A stretch of 64,000 bases of DNA from Neoscytalidium dimidiatum (lineage: Eukaryota; Ascomycota; Dothideomycetes; Botryosphaeriales; Botryosphaeriaceae), in assembly GCA_037367355.1 (NCBI GenBank), contig CM074697.1, positions 806,001-870,000 of the forward strand. Direction: 5' to 3'. Position numbers and translations under genes: made by a program. A model generated the notes under the pieces. It saw only the letters and a program-made list of their open reading frames with translations, did no database searches and was not told the origin of the DNA. Positions within the stretch are counted from its first letter, which is position 1. Every line of letters starts with the position of its first letter. Of the stretch, positions 1 through 11,931 are shown piece after piece.

Positions 1-1281
1 TGCCCGTTTTCTCGAGGCGCAGCGGGCTGACCAGAGCTGAGCGGAGCGTGCTCTAGTTTCCTCGTGAACAAGAACGAAGTCCACCACTCATACCATCCGA
101 GTCTCTTGAGCTCCGTGCGCTCGATCTTCCGGCGCATCGGAGGGGGAAAAAAAAAAGACACAGCGAGAATCTACGGTTCTTCTAGAATGAGGTCGTCGAG
201 GCCTGACGCGGCTTCGAATAAATTATTGCCAAACGAACACTAATACTCGTCGGCGGACCGCGTGAGCCAGAGCTTGGTCGGACAGGCCAAGAGGAAAGTA
301 GCAAGACATCCCTCCCTTGAAGGCACGCCATGACTTGAAATTCGTCGTAGGGCTGGGTCACACTTCCGCAGCCTGAGGGGGCGGAAGGCGGAGCAAATGG
401 CAGCGGGCTGGGAAATGATGGCAGCGGAGCGCGGCTTGCCGTCTCTGTCACAGCCGCGCATGAAGGCCTAACCACGCCGCGCTGTCATGGTTTCTGGCAG
501 GATGCAGACGGCGCGCAGAGAATTGGCGATTTGGCAGTGCGGTTCGGTCGAAGTCGGAAACTAGAAGTGGATCACCAGGGCAGCGTGGCCTGGTGGCTGA
601 TGATTCTCCGCCCACGGTCACGGCGCTTCCATTTCTTTTTTCGCAACCACCACCCGCGCGTGCAGTGTGCCCAGCTGATCACAGCCCACCCGAAGTGTGG
701 CACTGGCAGTGGCAGAGTAAGCACGACGTGCATCTGCTGCGGCTCATCTTCTCTCGCTGCGGACCCACAACTCTATCCTCACGTCGCGCTGCACGACTCA
801 AGGACGCGCTGTTGAAGCTTCGAAGGGCCGAGCGCGGGATGTGATAGGCTCCATCCACGGCGCACCGGCTGCTGGCAAGCTCTCAAAAAAAAAAAAAGGG
901 CCGCCGGCGGAGAAGCTCTCCAGGGCCCTCTGGCCCCACGCTTGCGTGCAGCACCCACCGTGGCCTCGGGCTCCCTGCCTCCAATTCGCTAGTCTTTTGC
1001 GCATCCTGGGGCCACTTTCTTTACTTACGTTCGCACCTCTCGCCTCCTCCGCTTCACAGGCTGCGCGCTGATTTCCTGACGGCGCTCCCTGCCCGCTCCC
1101 CAGCGCCTGCCGTCGCCACGGCCGCGCCGACACCAGCGCTGAGCAAAGTGCCTATGCTGGAGCATCTCTGACCGCGACCCAGCGACCACCCCGCTCTTCC
1201 CAGCCCGCGTGGGGGTTCGTGCTTCGTGCGACCTGTGCTCGCAAAGGGTTCCCTTCAGGCAACTCCTCTCGTCCAGCCAAC
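1..1281. other. Upstream region of the nuc-1-like gene
   Basis: I see no supported gene here. Open frames on both strands overlap each other and resemble no family. The last 250 bases are C/T-rich, as expected for a fungal promoter and 5' leader, and two A-runs (near 148 and 886) interrupt the sequence. It most likely holds the promoter and leader of the bHLH gene that starts at 1282. Confidence 0.5.
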
Positions 1282-3628
1282 ATGTCTCAATCCGCCCAGC
1301 ACTCGCAGTGGTCGCAGCCGCTCGACAACATGGCCGTGCACCAGGACTTCGACAACCTGCTAGACTTTGGCGACATTGACCTCGATATCCCCTTCTACGA
1401 CTCCAACCAGACCCAGCCTGGCGACCACCAACTCTCTGCCCTTGCCGACTCGCTCGATTCCCAGCATCTACCGTCGTCAGGCGTGGTGCAGCCACAGGGC
1501 GAACGCGATGGCTCTCGCTCACAGCAGCAGCAGCCGCTACAGTCGCCAAACAACATGCAGGACTCTGGCTCCGACTTTGACTTCAGCTTTCTGAACACGT
1601 ACAATCACAACCAACAACCGGGCCACCACCAACATAACTTCTCTGCGCCGCAAGACCACCCAATGCAGTCCCGCGCATTCGTCCCGCCAACTCCAAACAG
1701 CGTGGAAATGCATGGCGATGCAGCGCGTTACTTGAACCATCTTGATCCGCAGACTCGCGCCATATGGGAGCAACGCTACCAGCTGCGCAAGGAGGATATG
1801 GTACATATTTTCTGTACTTCCTTATAAACCTGTTCTATGCTAATATCACGGTAGGCGAGCTTCACGCCCCTGGTCTCACCAGCTGTGACACCTCACGAAT
1901 CTACATTCCAAATGCAGCCTGAGTTCACAGTTCCCGGCGCATACTTCAGTCCTCTAACGTCCCCCGCACTGGACGCGCAAAACAGCCGCGGCGGGCAGCA
2001 AGCCTATTTTTCACAACCCAACACTGCGGAAACGTCCATGACCACGTCGCCGATCGATTTGGATGTGGACATGACGGGAGAGCAAATACAGCAACAAGAA
2101 TCGGTCCGAAAACTGAGGAGCAAGAAGAGCGCAGCATCTACTAGGTCATCCGGGCCCTCAGCACGTATTCGACAATCACCGATAGTAAAGCCGCAGAGCC
2201 ATAACCACCGGAGGAAAAACACTCTGTCGTCGGCGATTCCGCCCAAGGAAGTCAGTGAACTATTAGAACAAGCGCAACAGTCAGGGAATCAGTCTCGACC
2301 TACCTCTGCTGGCTTGGGAATTCCTTCAAGCCGGGACGGCTCAGAAGCCGAATCCATATCTCCAGAACCCTTGTCGGAGGCGCTCATGGGACCGCCTCCT
2401 CGTCCTAGCTCAGTCACGGCATCTCCTTTAGTACGGGCTATGGGCAGTGGCGGCCAACCACAACCAATATCCGAAGGCCAGCAGATGTGCCCTGCTACGC
2501 CGGCATCGCTAATGCGCCTGCAACCTTCACCTCAAAATAGGTCGCAATCCAATTCCCACTCTGGCACGCCCTCTTTTATGCCCCAAGGAAGTACACAGCC
2601 AATCAATGATGATTTTGCCCTTCCAGAACCCGCTGCATCGACTGCAGACACATCCCGCCCAATTGTATCACGAACAGATACAGCTGTTCATGATGAACAG
2701 TCGACTCCGCGGATGCCCGCCCGCAAGACTCCCAAACTTGGCCCTCTTAGCACTCCGTCTGGGTCGATCCTACCCTCGGCAACCATCAGTCCTTCCATTA
2801 GCGCCGTGGCATCGCCAAGCTCAACTACAGGCACCAAGAAATCAGAACTGAAACCAGCAGCGCGAGGAAGCAAAAAACGTGGCAGTGTTGGCTCAGCCTT
2901 GGTGAGCCCAGCGCTCCGTCCTAAGATTAGCCCAAACATCAAGCCTTTGCTACCGGAAGGAGGTACGTATTTCCCTGAATCGTGCAGCCAATCAATACGC
3001 TAACCTCATCGTAGCAACCACATCCGACGACACCCATGCACTGCTACTGGCATCTAAGTCGAATTATCAGCACATCTTAGAAGGAACCCACGTCCCTGGT
3101 GTTGTCTACCCCGAGGCGTTGTCCACGAATTTGACATCGAAGAGGACATCCCACAAAATTGCCGAACAGGGACGTCGCAACCGCATCAACCTAGCTCTGC
3201 AGGAGCTACAGTCTCTCATTCCAAGCCCTACGATCAAAGCTAAGGATGCAAGCGCGGACGGCACTCCTGGAAATAGCGCTAGTCCTGAGGAGAGCCAGCA
3301 AAAGAAAGAGGAGAAGCAAAGCAGTAGCAAGGCCAGCACTGTCGAAAATGCCATCGAGTACATCAGGCTGCTGAAACGGAAGGATGAAGAGAGAGACAGG
3401 GAGATGATGAAGCAGAGGAAGGAGATTGAAGAGTTGCGCAGGAGACTTGAGAGCGGTAGCATGGATGTGGAACAGAAGGGAGCTACTCAGGCTGGCAAGG
3501 AAGAAGTTTCCAGGAAGGAAGCCTCAAAAGAAACGACACGGGACACCTCAAGTGAAGAGGGTATGGATGTCGAAGCGGAGACAGACTTGGTGAAGGAAAA
3601 ACCGGCTGAGCAGGAAGCTGTGAAGTGA
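1282..3628 (+). CDS. nuc-1: NUC-1/Pho4-like bHLH phosphate-response regulator
   Basis: Three exons, 1282-1800, 1855-2962 and 3015-3628, join in frame to a 746-residue protein; both introns are 52-54 nt with GT-AG ends and a CTAA-type branch site. The C-terminal part holds a basic helix-loop-helix: a basic region TSKRTSHKIAEQGRRNRIN near residue 583, a long (about 40-residue) Ser/Glu-rich loop, then helix 2 (STVENAIEYIRLL) running into a charged coiled coil. The segment ASKSNYQHILEGTH before it and SPLTSPAL early in exon 2 are conserved in NUC-1/PalcA-type factors. By family knowledge it activates phosphate-starvation genes in the nucleus and is held back by a cyclin/CDK/ankyrin pathway. The rest is low-complexity Ser/Pro/Gln. 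Family assignment is strong; the role in this species is inferred. Confidence 0.9.
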
Positions 3629-4240
3629 CAGTGTGGGTAATGGGGGCGATTTGCTGTTACCTCTTGATGCTGGGCATCTTGACTTGCGCCGCATGCGCCA
3701 ACGAACAAATCTTAAAAGAGAAATCGGCCATGGTCAGCACACCAAAACCGCGCATAAGCATACGCACACGTTAGCTTGCTGGCTTGCCGGCTGGCCAGTC
3801 GGCCGGAGTCTCTCCACGATACTCCGCCAGATACCGAACACGGGCCTGACACGCGACACTAGATGTGCTCCTAAACCCAAGGTTATGAGGTAATACGTAA
3901 TTTAGACGTGGGAAGCAGAGTAGAGGTGGGCAGCTAGGCCACAACAACCGTAGCGTAGTCTATGCTGGAATAGAAAGATTGGTTATTCTCTCATTTCTGC
4001 AGTATAAAAAAAAATTGTAAAAATCTCGTCAGATACGTCGCATGGCATTTGAATCAGGCACGAAACTTATTTACAGTCGGCGAAACGAATGGCCGACATG
4101 GAGTGCATGTTGAAAGATCGATGACGCAGTCAATCTCGCATAGTTTCGGTGGCTTTCCGATTCGCCCAGCTCCACAGCACCGTCCGACCTCCCTTCTTAG
4201 TATACCTTCACGTCCCTCACGGTCATGGCATTGACAAGCC
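3629..4240. other. Intergenic, nuc-1 3' end and sirtuin promoter
   Basis: No coding signal seen. Contains an A/T run near 4005-4021 and the short leader of the sirtuin gene. Small open frames here have no recognisable content. Confidence 0.5.
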
Positions 4241-5452
4241 ATGCCGTTGATGCGCATCCCTTTCACCGACCCCCTTCCCCTCCCGCGCATCCTGCCCCCT
4301 AGCGCCTCCACGCCGGCGGGTGCGATCCAAGCCCTCGCCGCCTTCCTCAACGCGCCGCCTTCGCCGCTCCTCCGCGCTCCTCCGGCGGACTCCGCACCCG
4401 CCACGCGCGATGCAACCTCCACCGTCCTGCTGACGGGCGCGGGCATCTCGGTCGCCAGTGGGCTGGCCGACTACCGCGGCACCAACGGCACGTACACGCT
4501 CAACAAGACGTACCGGCCCATCTACTACAACGAGTTCGTGGCCAGCCACGCCGCGCGCAGGCGGTACTGGGCGCGCAGCTTCCTCGGCTGGACGACGCTG
4601 CACAACGCCCGGCCCAACGCCTCGCACCGCGCCGTGCGCGGCCTGGGCGACCTGGGCGTCGTGCGGAGCGTCGTCACGCAGAACGTGGACAGCTTCCATC
4701 CCAACGCGCATCCGGGCCTGCCGACGTTAGAGCTGCACGGGTACCTGAGGGCGTGCGTGTGCTTGACGTGCGGGAACGAGTACTCGAGGGACGTGTTTCA
4801 GCAGCGGTTGGCGGAGATGAATCCCGCGTGGGCGGCGTTCTTGGAGGAGATGCTGACGAGTGGGGCGCTATCGACGGAGAATCCGGAGGAGAGGCGGAGA
4901 AAAGGCCTGAAGACGAATCCGGACGGTGATGTTGACGTCCCCAATGTGGATTACGGGACCTTCAGGTATCCGGCGTGTCCGGTGTGTTTGGAGAAGAGCC
5001 ATGCGCATGGGCATAGGAAGGGCCCGGTGAGGAGGGTGGATGTTGATAAGGATGGTGCGTGGCTGGAAGGTTCGAATGCTGGGGTGCTGAAGCCGGCGGT
5101 TATTATGTTTGGGGAGAGTATACCGGGGGTGGTGAAGACGAAGGCGGAGCAGGCGGTGGATCAGGCGGGGAGACTGTTGGTAGTTGGGAGCAGTTTGGCG
5201 ACATATTCCGCGTGGCGATTGGTGAAGAGGGCAAAGGAGCAGGGTATGCCGATTGCGATTTTGAATATTGGTGGTGTGAGGGGAGAGGATGCTTTCTTTG
5301 AAAACGTTCCGAGAGACAATGATGGGAGATTGGCGGTCAGGAGTGCTGAAAGCTCGGATGCCGTGTTACCGGGCTTGGTCGAGATGTTGAGGAAACTAAG
5401 AGGATTGGACGAGCCTGTCACTGGGGGTGCGAACGCTGCGGCGAGCGTATGA
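4241..5452 (+). CDS. Class II (SIRT4-type) sirtuin, NAD-dependent deacylase
   Basis: Single exon, 403 residues. The NAD-binding motif GAGIS is at about 66-70, followed by GLADYRG. The TQNVDSFH motif is near 146-153, the catalytic His lies in ELHG (about 166), and two zinc CxxC pairs are at about 174/177 and 245/248. The stretch RRYWAR-F-GW and the spacing between motifs match SIRT4-like class II sirtuins rather than Sir2 or Hst2. Such enzymes remove acyl groups from lysine using NAD and are often mitochondrial. The N-terminus is Pro/Ala-rich with few basic residues, so a mitochondrial presequence is not obvious. A second ATG nine bases in (4250) is an alternative start. Codon choice changes from strongly GC-biased in the first half to less biased in the second. 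Confidence 0.9.
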   Translation: MPLMRIPFTDPLPLPRILPPSASTPAGAIQALAAFLNAPPSPLLRAPPADSAPATRDATSTVLLTGAGISVASGLADYRGTNGTYTLNKTYRPIYYNEFVASHAARRRYWARSFLGWTTLHNARPNASHRAVRGLGDLGVVRSVVTQNVDSFHPNAHPGLPTLELHGYLRACVCLTCGNEYSRDVFQQRLAEMNPAWAAFLEEMLTSGALSTENPEERRRKGLKTNPDGDVDVPNVDYGTFRYPACPVCLEKSHAHGHRKGPVRRVDVDKDGAWLEGSNAGVLKPAVIMFGESIPGVVKTKAEQAVDQAGRLLVVGSSLATYSAWRLVKRAKEQGMPIAILNIGGVRGEDAFFENVPRDNDGRLAVRSAESSDAVLPGLVEMLRKLRGLDEPVTGGANAAASV

Positions 5453-5787
5453 AAAGCACATTTCAAAGAAAAGAATAGACCGAATCCCACACGGACACTT
5501 TGCAAGACGTTCTCTAATACACTGTCAGATACCCGAAGTTTGGACTCACATGTGGGCTAGATTTCATGGGAGTAGGTAATTAATCGTAGCTGTTAAAGAT
5601 CGATTCACTTCATGGCATCAGACTAGATTCGTTTGCCTATATGAGTATCGATCAAGGCCAACTGTCCCACCTCGATGATGAGAACTGCCAGCAGAGCCTT
5701 ACCACGTATTCATAGATAGCGCCACCTTTGACTCACCTACTTAAGCCCCTAGCAAGACTTCTCCACTTCCAGAATCCGTCTACCGAA
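5453..5787. other. Intergenic, short
   Basis: No coding signal. Holds the sirtuin 3' end and the upstream region of the coiled-coil orphan. Confidence 0.5.
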
Positions 5788-6393
5788 ATGAATGATCGTG
5801 CAGAACTTTCTCCTGTCCCTCCAGCCTCGGTACGTCTGCACGCGATCCTCTTCGACCTTGCATGTCTCACGGACGTGGTCAAACAACTTCGGTCCCAGGA
5901 TAGTAGGATCTTCAGAGAGTCTAATGATTTTCAAACTGCTCTTGACAAGCTTCAGCGAGCTTCTAAAGCACCAAGCAGCGCCCTTGTAATGTTGGAGAAT
6001 TGGGAGGATGTCGGGTATGGAGATAAGCGTGATGATGGCGTCTATACAGCCTACGACGTCCCAGCGACCTTCATCTACGGCCAGTGTTTAAAAAAGTATA
6101 TAGGCACTGTGGAGGTGTCTCAGAGAAGCGAAGATAGCAAGAGTCAAGGTCAAGAGAAAGATCCAGATGGGACTAGCGGACCGAGTGCCTCGGGCAGCGC
6201 ATGTGTTCTTGCCGTTGGGCCTGCCCCGCAAAATATTACGGCGAAGTTGCTGAATGAACGTGTTGAGGACTTAGAAGCCGAAATTAATGTGCTCAAAGGC
6301 GAGATGGAGTGGATGAAGGAAAAGAATAGAAGGCTCCGTGCCATGCTGGACGAGGAGCGGGATATTATTCAGAATCTCCCTGGCAGGAAGTAG
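5788..6393 (+). CDS. Hypothetical protein with C-terminal coiled coil
   Basis: Intronless frame of 201 residues from the first ATG. I do not recognise the family. The N-terminal half (about 15-110) looks like a small helical domain with alternating hydrophobic and charged residues. A low-complexity Ser/Gly/Asp linker follows (about 115-145). Residues 149-201 form a clear heptad-type, charged coiled coil (ERVEDLEAEINVLKGEMEW). It lies just upstream, same strand, of the copia-protease-like gene at 6717, and both sit between conserved core genes (sirtuin and AGC1), which suggests an accessory insert. The frame is open further upstream to a non-ATG codon, so a longer 5' exon cannot be excluded. 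Confidence 0.55.
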   Translation: MNDRAELSPVPPASVRLHAILFDLACLTDVVKQLRSQDSRIFRESNDFQTALDKLQRASKAPSSALVMLENWEDVGYGDKRDDGVYTAYDVPATFIYGQCLKKYIGTVEVSQRSEDSKSQGQEKDPDGTSGPSASGSACVLAVGPAPQNITAKLLNERVEDLEAEINVLKGEMEWMKEKNRRLRAMLDEERDIIQNLPGRK

Positions 6394-6716
6394 GCGGCGT
6401 TAGGGCGGGTTCTTCTGGATGTCGGCCAAGCCATAGGAGGTCCCTTCCTGCAGTGGCGCCCTGCTGTTTCCACAATTGCACGAGCTGGCCAAATCCGCTT
6501 CGTTCCTTACGACGCAACTTAAGCACGATCATCTCTCATTCGACATCGCCCCAGAACTGCCCCTCTGTACCCTGCATCTTGGATATCTGAGCCACATTGC
6601 TTCTCCGTCCGCTCTTCTATCCACACGAACATTGCGTCGGGGCATCCGTGAGGGTTCTTCTCGGACAGCAAACGGCAGCCACTAATCCCCTGACAGTCGT
6701 CCGAGTCACACCTTAC
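6394..6716. other. Intergenic or 5' leader of the gene at 6717
   Basis: No separate gene seen. The reading frame of the next gene is open without an ATG from about 6597, so this stretch may be leader or include an unseen upstream exon. Confidence 0.4.
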
Positions 6717-7806
6717 ATGGAGGATTTCATTGGGTATGTTGAGGCATATGACATCGAGGACGGCGAGACATCAACACCTAATACTCTGACTGGAGATGGT
6801 CAGGAGAGCGCCAAATTCGCGTCCCTGAACCCCAACGCTTGGGTACTTGCGCCTCAAGGATGGCACCACATCTGCAACAACCGGAATCTTTACACCAGCT
6901 TCGATGAAATTGAGCCCAATCCAATGTACTCGCGCTTCGGCAAAACGGGCGATGTCGCTGTCGGCATCGGTACGATAAGGCTGCCCATACGCCTGAAGGA
7001 TGGACAGACGCTGCGCCTGCCGTTCGGTGAAGTGCTCTTCGTCCCAACCCGGAAGGCAAACAGTTTGTCACTGAAGCGGCTCAACCACTCGGGCACCGCG
7101 ATTGACCATCGCAGCGGCTTCGCCTACGATGCAAATGACCGCAACATCATGTGGTTTCTGAATTCAGGCGGTCTCCCAACGCTCCGCTTGGACGGCATAC
7201 CAGACCGCCTCTATCTCGAGAATACCTTCACTGACGACGAGCGCTCTGCCAGCTACTGCGACTCATGGATCAAACAGCAACCATGCCTCAAATCGATCAA
7301 TGGTTTCGCCGAAGCCCTCCAGGTCATCACTCGCATCCGAGACACCAGCCCACGCGCCGACCCGGCTCTGATGCGCCGCTTGCTGGCCAAGAAGGTCGTT
7401 AACCTTACAGTTGAGGATCTTGTTAAGTTACTCGGCATTCAGTTCCTTGCTACCACGCCCAGTGGACAGATGCGCGGCAACTCGCCGCTTTCTCCGGCAA
7501 TGCAGGTTCAAAGGCCGTTTTCCATGGGCGGCGTGCGCCAACCGCTTGGCCCGAGAAGCTCTGCGCCGCCGAACGTCAGGAATTCCATGCCAGCTGGAAA
7601 AAAAATGCCTGTCGCGAGGAACGAGTTCATCAAAAACCAGTGGGGTTCGAGGCCAGGATTCCAGTCTGCGTATGGACTGAAGAGTAAGTTCCAATCAGGT
7701 AATTTCCAGTAGACGAAATGCTGACTGTATTGTAGTGACGCCGGAGGACATGGAGGAAGGCGACGTGATTCTGGAGAGGTTTCGCAGAAATGGCTTCTTC
7801 CGCTAA
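6717..7806 (+). CDS. Copia retropepsin-like (Pol beta-barrel) protein, copy 1, no catalytic Asp
   Basis: Two exons, 6717-7683 and 7736-7806 (52-nt intron), give 345 residues. Residues about 39-160 follow the pattern of the protease/beta-barrel segment of Ty1/copia Pol proteins: WVL, then CNNRNLYTSF where copia has the post-DSG 'N-R-x-x-F' strand, then VGIGTIRL (about 82-89), then EVLFVP (105-110), a truncated counterpart of the usual LRNVLYVP. The catalytic DSGA that should follow WVL is replaced by APQGW. No integrase, reverse transcriptase or RNase H follows. After the fold comes a helical segment (about 200-245) and a Pro/Arg/Gly-rich basic tail. I infer a host gene derived from, or sharing a fold with, a retroelement protease. 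The first in-frame ATG was taken; the function is unknown. Confidence 0.65.
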
Positions 7807-9649
7807 TGAAACCCTTATTGGAGACAATCGGCTCTCTGTCTGTGGTTCTACAGTCTACATGTTTTCTCCGGTATCTTGGATTGTCACTGCAGCTGCGTTT
7901 AATTGCTTATCATCGTCGTTACTTGAATTGTATGCAGAAGAGCATGTTTCTTCAAGGGCATGGTTGGTCACATTCGGGTGGGTAGGATCAGAGGGATCGT
8001 TGGATTGACCATGCTACTGATGTGCGTGTACACTTAAGATAATGGAGAGTATGATAGTATGAGGCTGGTCAGACATGTCGTCTGGGAGAGGACTTGGGTT
8101 AAGCACGACAGGATGCTAAGTTATGATGCAATGCTGGTATGATCAGAATCATGTGAAACAGTGGTGATTTTCTGTGCTAACCCCCGAATTGGAAGCCGTT
8201 CGGCTGCGCAGCTCATGTGAGGGGGGCACAGTGACATGATGGAGGGTCTGATCTGCACATGAAGGGTACACAGGTGAGACTGGAAGCCACTGAAAGCCAG
8301 GCGCAAGCAATGGGCGGTAATAACATAAGAGGACGTGTATCACTTTAGGGCTGGATAAGGATCACTCATAGTCATAACCGGTTAAGATACCAAACGTGTT
8401 TGTGTAATGGTTAGTTTCTGTGCAGTCCCCACTGGATGAGTAAGAAAGCGTTAGCAACACAAAAGCAAGATGCTGGTTCACCACGAGGACGAAGCGTTGG
8501 CTGGCAGGGCGCATGATTCTCGGCAGTGAAGTCACACCATCTGCTCGAACAAATGGATAAGATCCACAGGATCTACTTGGTGTCAAACTCCTCAGGTGGG
8601 AATAAGCGACTCGCGCTGGCGCTTATACAAGGATGATCTTCGACAGGCCAAGAATAGTCCCAGTTTTGATGATATCACGGCCCTGCAGACGCCACCTGCA
8701 TCCCCAGAAAGCGGGAAGTTTATGTCTAGGGCCGTATCCGGGGATCTGGGGTAATTTTTTTTTTTCCCTCGTGGTGTTGAGTTGCGTGCGATGCACATTG
8801 CTCAGCGCGGCTTGCCCAGAAGGGAGCCGAGGGCAAGGCTGCGCAGCTGCTCGACTCACCGCCGCGGCGACCGGGGGAAAGGTCCGCTGTCGGCGCGGAA
8901 ATGTGGGCTCGCTCGTACCACCCACCGGAGCCGCACGTGAAGGGGCCAGGTGGATGTTCGCTTTTCCGGGAAATAGATTCCACGGAAGTGAGGCTGCGCG
9001 AAGCTCCCTGGATCCTGCGGTCGTCGGGACGGTCTGGCGCGCGCGCCATTCTTGCAGTCCCAGAAGAACAACTGCGCAGGAGCAGCTGTGGTTGACGGGG
9101 CGCGTCTAGAAGCCAGCTAGACCTGTCGCCAGGGGGGGCATCGGCGCCAGGTACCGGTCTACAGGACACTGCGCGGCTGGGCAGACCCTGGCCGCCGCTG
9201 CCACTCGCCGCCGGCACGGCAAATGGGATCTTAGATCACCCGCGCGCCGGGCTTGTGCAAGATCAGATGCCGCAGGCAGGGAAAAAAAAAAATATCTACA
9301 CTACGCCCTCAGCTGCGGCATCGTCATCCGCACTCCACGCCGCCGTCGCCGGACAGCCGCAATCGAAACGCGAAACAGCGCCCGTTCGCCCGCGTCTGAT
9401 CAGCACCCGCTTGCGCTCCCACTCTTGCCAAGCTGAGCCGCAACGCGCCTTTTCCTCCGCGGCTCCGGAGCTATCCGACTAGCGCCTACTAATTTTACCT
9501 AGGCGCACGCGCGACACGCTGTAAAGTCCACGAGAAACTTCGCGCAGAGTGTTCCCCAGACGCACCGGCCCCGTGCGTTTTCCCTCCGACCGCACCCCAA
9601 CCCATCCACACCTGTCAATTGTCGCGCCCATCCTCCCTGCGACCCAACC
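7807..9649. other. Intergenic, AGC1 promoter and leader
   Basis: I find no gene in these 1.8 kb. The first part (to about 8.6 kb) is of average composition; the second is GC-rich with homopolymer runs near 8756 and 9281. Several overlapping open frames on both strands between 8.6 and 9.2 kb do not resemble proteins. Confidence 0.5.
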
Positions 9650-11931
9650 ATGGCCTCCGTCAAGGAGCACGTCACCGAGGCCCTGCTGGGCTCCGTCGAG
9701 GAGCCGAAGCTCAGCGAGCAGGCCAAGCAGACCTTCTACCGCCATGCCGTCAAGGACGAGACTTCCGGCGAGCATTACTTGGGCAGGGACCAGTTCATAG
9801 ACGCTGTTGCGCCGCCCAGCGAAGACTACGTACGACCCCTTTGCCCTCACTTTGTAACGGCGAGATTTTGATTTGCACCACAGCACAAGATCAAGCGCGA
9901 CCAATATGGCATCCTTTTCGACGTCGCAGACCGCAAGAAGACCGGCCGCGTCAGTCTCCAGGACTGGACGAACTTCGATAACCTCATCTCCAAGCCCGAC
10001 GCCGAGTACGAAATCGCATTTCGCCTCTTCGATACCGAGGGTACCGGCCTTGTCAGGTTCGACAACTTCATCAAGCTGTACGACCAGCACAAGAGCGAAG
10101 ACTCCCTCCCCTTCGACTGGAACTCGGAATGGGCTTCGCTGTACATTGGCCGCAAGAACAAGCGCCACACAATGACGTACCCACAATTTTCCCAGATGCT
10201 GCGCGGATTGCAGGGAGAGAAGGTCAGGCAGGCTTTCCTGCACTTCGATAAGAACGGAGATGGCTACATTGAGCCGGAAGAGTTCCAGCGCATCATTCAG
10301 GATACAGCTGGCCACAAGCTCTCCGACCACCTTCTGGAGAATCTGCATACTTTGTGCAACATCTCTGCTGGCAGCAAGATCTCGTACGCAAATGTGCGCG
10401 CTTTCCAGAACATGATCCGCGAGATGGACCTGGTCGAACTCATCATCCGAAATGCCACCCACAAGAGTAGTGACGGCAGAATTACCCGCTCTGACTTCTT
10501 GAACGAGGCGGCGCGCATTACCCGCTTCTCTCTCTTCACACCCATGGAGGCCGATATCCTCTTCCACTTCGCCGGCCTTGATGAGCCATCTGGACGGCTC
10601 GGTCTCGCCGACTTCTCCAAGGTCCTGGATGCGTCATGGCACACTTACTCTGATCGTGGTACGGACTTGGTGAGCGACATCGGCACCAAGACTTTTGCGA
10701 AGACGAAGACAGTCTTGCATGATGTCTTGGAGTCAATACACCACTTTGCGCTCGGCAGTTTGGCAGGCGCCTTCGGTGCCTTCATGGTTTACCCCATTGA
10801 TCTGGTCAAGACACGTATGCAGAACCAGAGGAGTAACCGGGTCGGAGAACGCCTTTACAACAATTCGATTGACTGCTTCAAGAAAATTGTCAGGAATGAG
10901 GGTGTCCGTGGTCTGTACGCGGGCGTTCTACCTCAGCTAGTTGGTGTTGCGCCGGAGAAGGCCATCAAGCTCACGGTCAATGACCTGGTCAGAGGAAAAT
11001 TCACGGACAAGAAGACGGGTGCAATCTGGTGGCCTTGGGAGATCCTGGCCGGTGGTTCGGCCGGAGCCTGTCAAGTGGTGCGTATAGCCATTTATAGACC
11101 GACAATAAGGGTGTTGATGCTAACAGCTGGTATAGATCTTCACCAACCCTCTGGAAATCGTCAAGATTCGTCTGCAGGTTCAGGGCGAGATCGCGAAGAA
11201 CGTCGAGGGCGCCCCAAAGAGGTCGGCTATGTGGATAGTCCGCAACCTTGGTCTCGTCGGCCTGTACAAGGGTGCAAGTGCCTGCTTGCTTCGTGATGGT
11301 GAGTACCCATGACTGCTGTTGATATGATGTAGTCGCAATCTAAACAGTTGGCGCAGTTCCTTTCTCCGCTATCTACTTTCCTGCCTACAACCATCTGAAG
11401 AGGGACGTCTTTGGCGAGTCTCAGCAGAAGAAGCTGGGCGTGGTCCAACTTCTGACCGCCGGTGCAATCGCTGGTATGCCGGCTGCCTACCTCACAACTC
11501 CTGCCGATGTCATCAAGACCCGCCTCCAGGTCGAGGCGCGCAAGGGCGAGGCGACGTACACCTCTCTGCGTCACTGTGCGAAGCTCGTCTGGCAGCAAGA
11601 AGGGTTCCGCGCGTTCTTCAAGGGTGGGCCTGCTCGTATCATGCGGTCAAGTCCACAGTTCGGTTTCACTCTCGCCGGCTATGAGGTGCTCCAGAACCTA
11701 CTGCCGATGCCTGGCAGCCATGCAGCCGAGGGCGTCGCCGGCCACGTGGAACCGGCGGTTGGCTTGCAGGAGGCGAAGGCACCGCTGCCTTATCTGAGGA
11801 GTCGTAATGCACTGAAGATCATCTTGGACCTCGACGAGAACTTCGGCCGGCCTAAGCTTCCGGCAGGGTCGAAGTGGGAGGGTTTCCCTGGATTCGGCGG
11901 CAAGGCCGTGGGCGGCAAGTCGTCATCTTAG
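9650..11931 (+). CDS. AGC1: Mitochondrial aspartate/glutamate carrier with EF-hands (AGC1/Aralar type)
   Basis: Exons 9650-9829, 9884-11077, 11136-11298 and 11348-11931 give 706 residues. The N-terminal half has EF-hand-like repeats, one fully canonical ([12 protein letters not shown], about 182-193) and degenerate ones ([16 protein letters not shown]). The C-terminal half is a mitochondrial carrier with three repeats, each marked by P-x-[DE]-x-x-[19 protein letters not shown] and TPADVIKTR. This layout is that of aralar/citrin-type carriers, which exchange mitochondrial aspartate for cytosolic glutamate plus a proton and feed the malate-aspartate NADH shuttle. By family knowledge, calcium binding outside the inner membrane stimulates transport. 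The budding-yeast homologue lacks working EF-hands; this one keeps a good loop. A C-terminal tail of about 60 residues follows the last carrier repeat. Confidence 0.95.

Noticed and set aside
9479..10567. Long minus-strand open frame opposite AGC1
   Set aside because: Shadow of the AGC1 coding strand; the plus-strand frame has clear EF-hand and carrier motifs.
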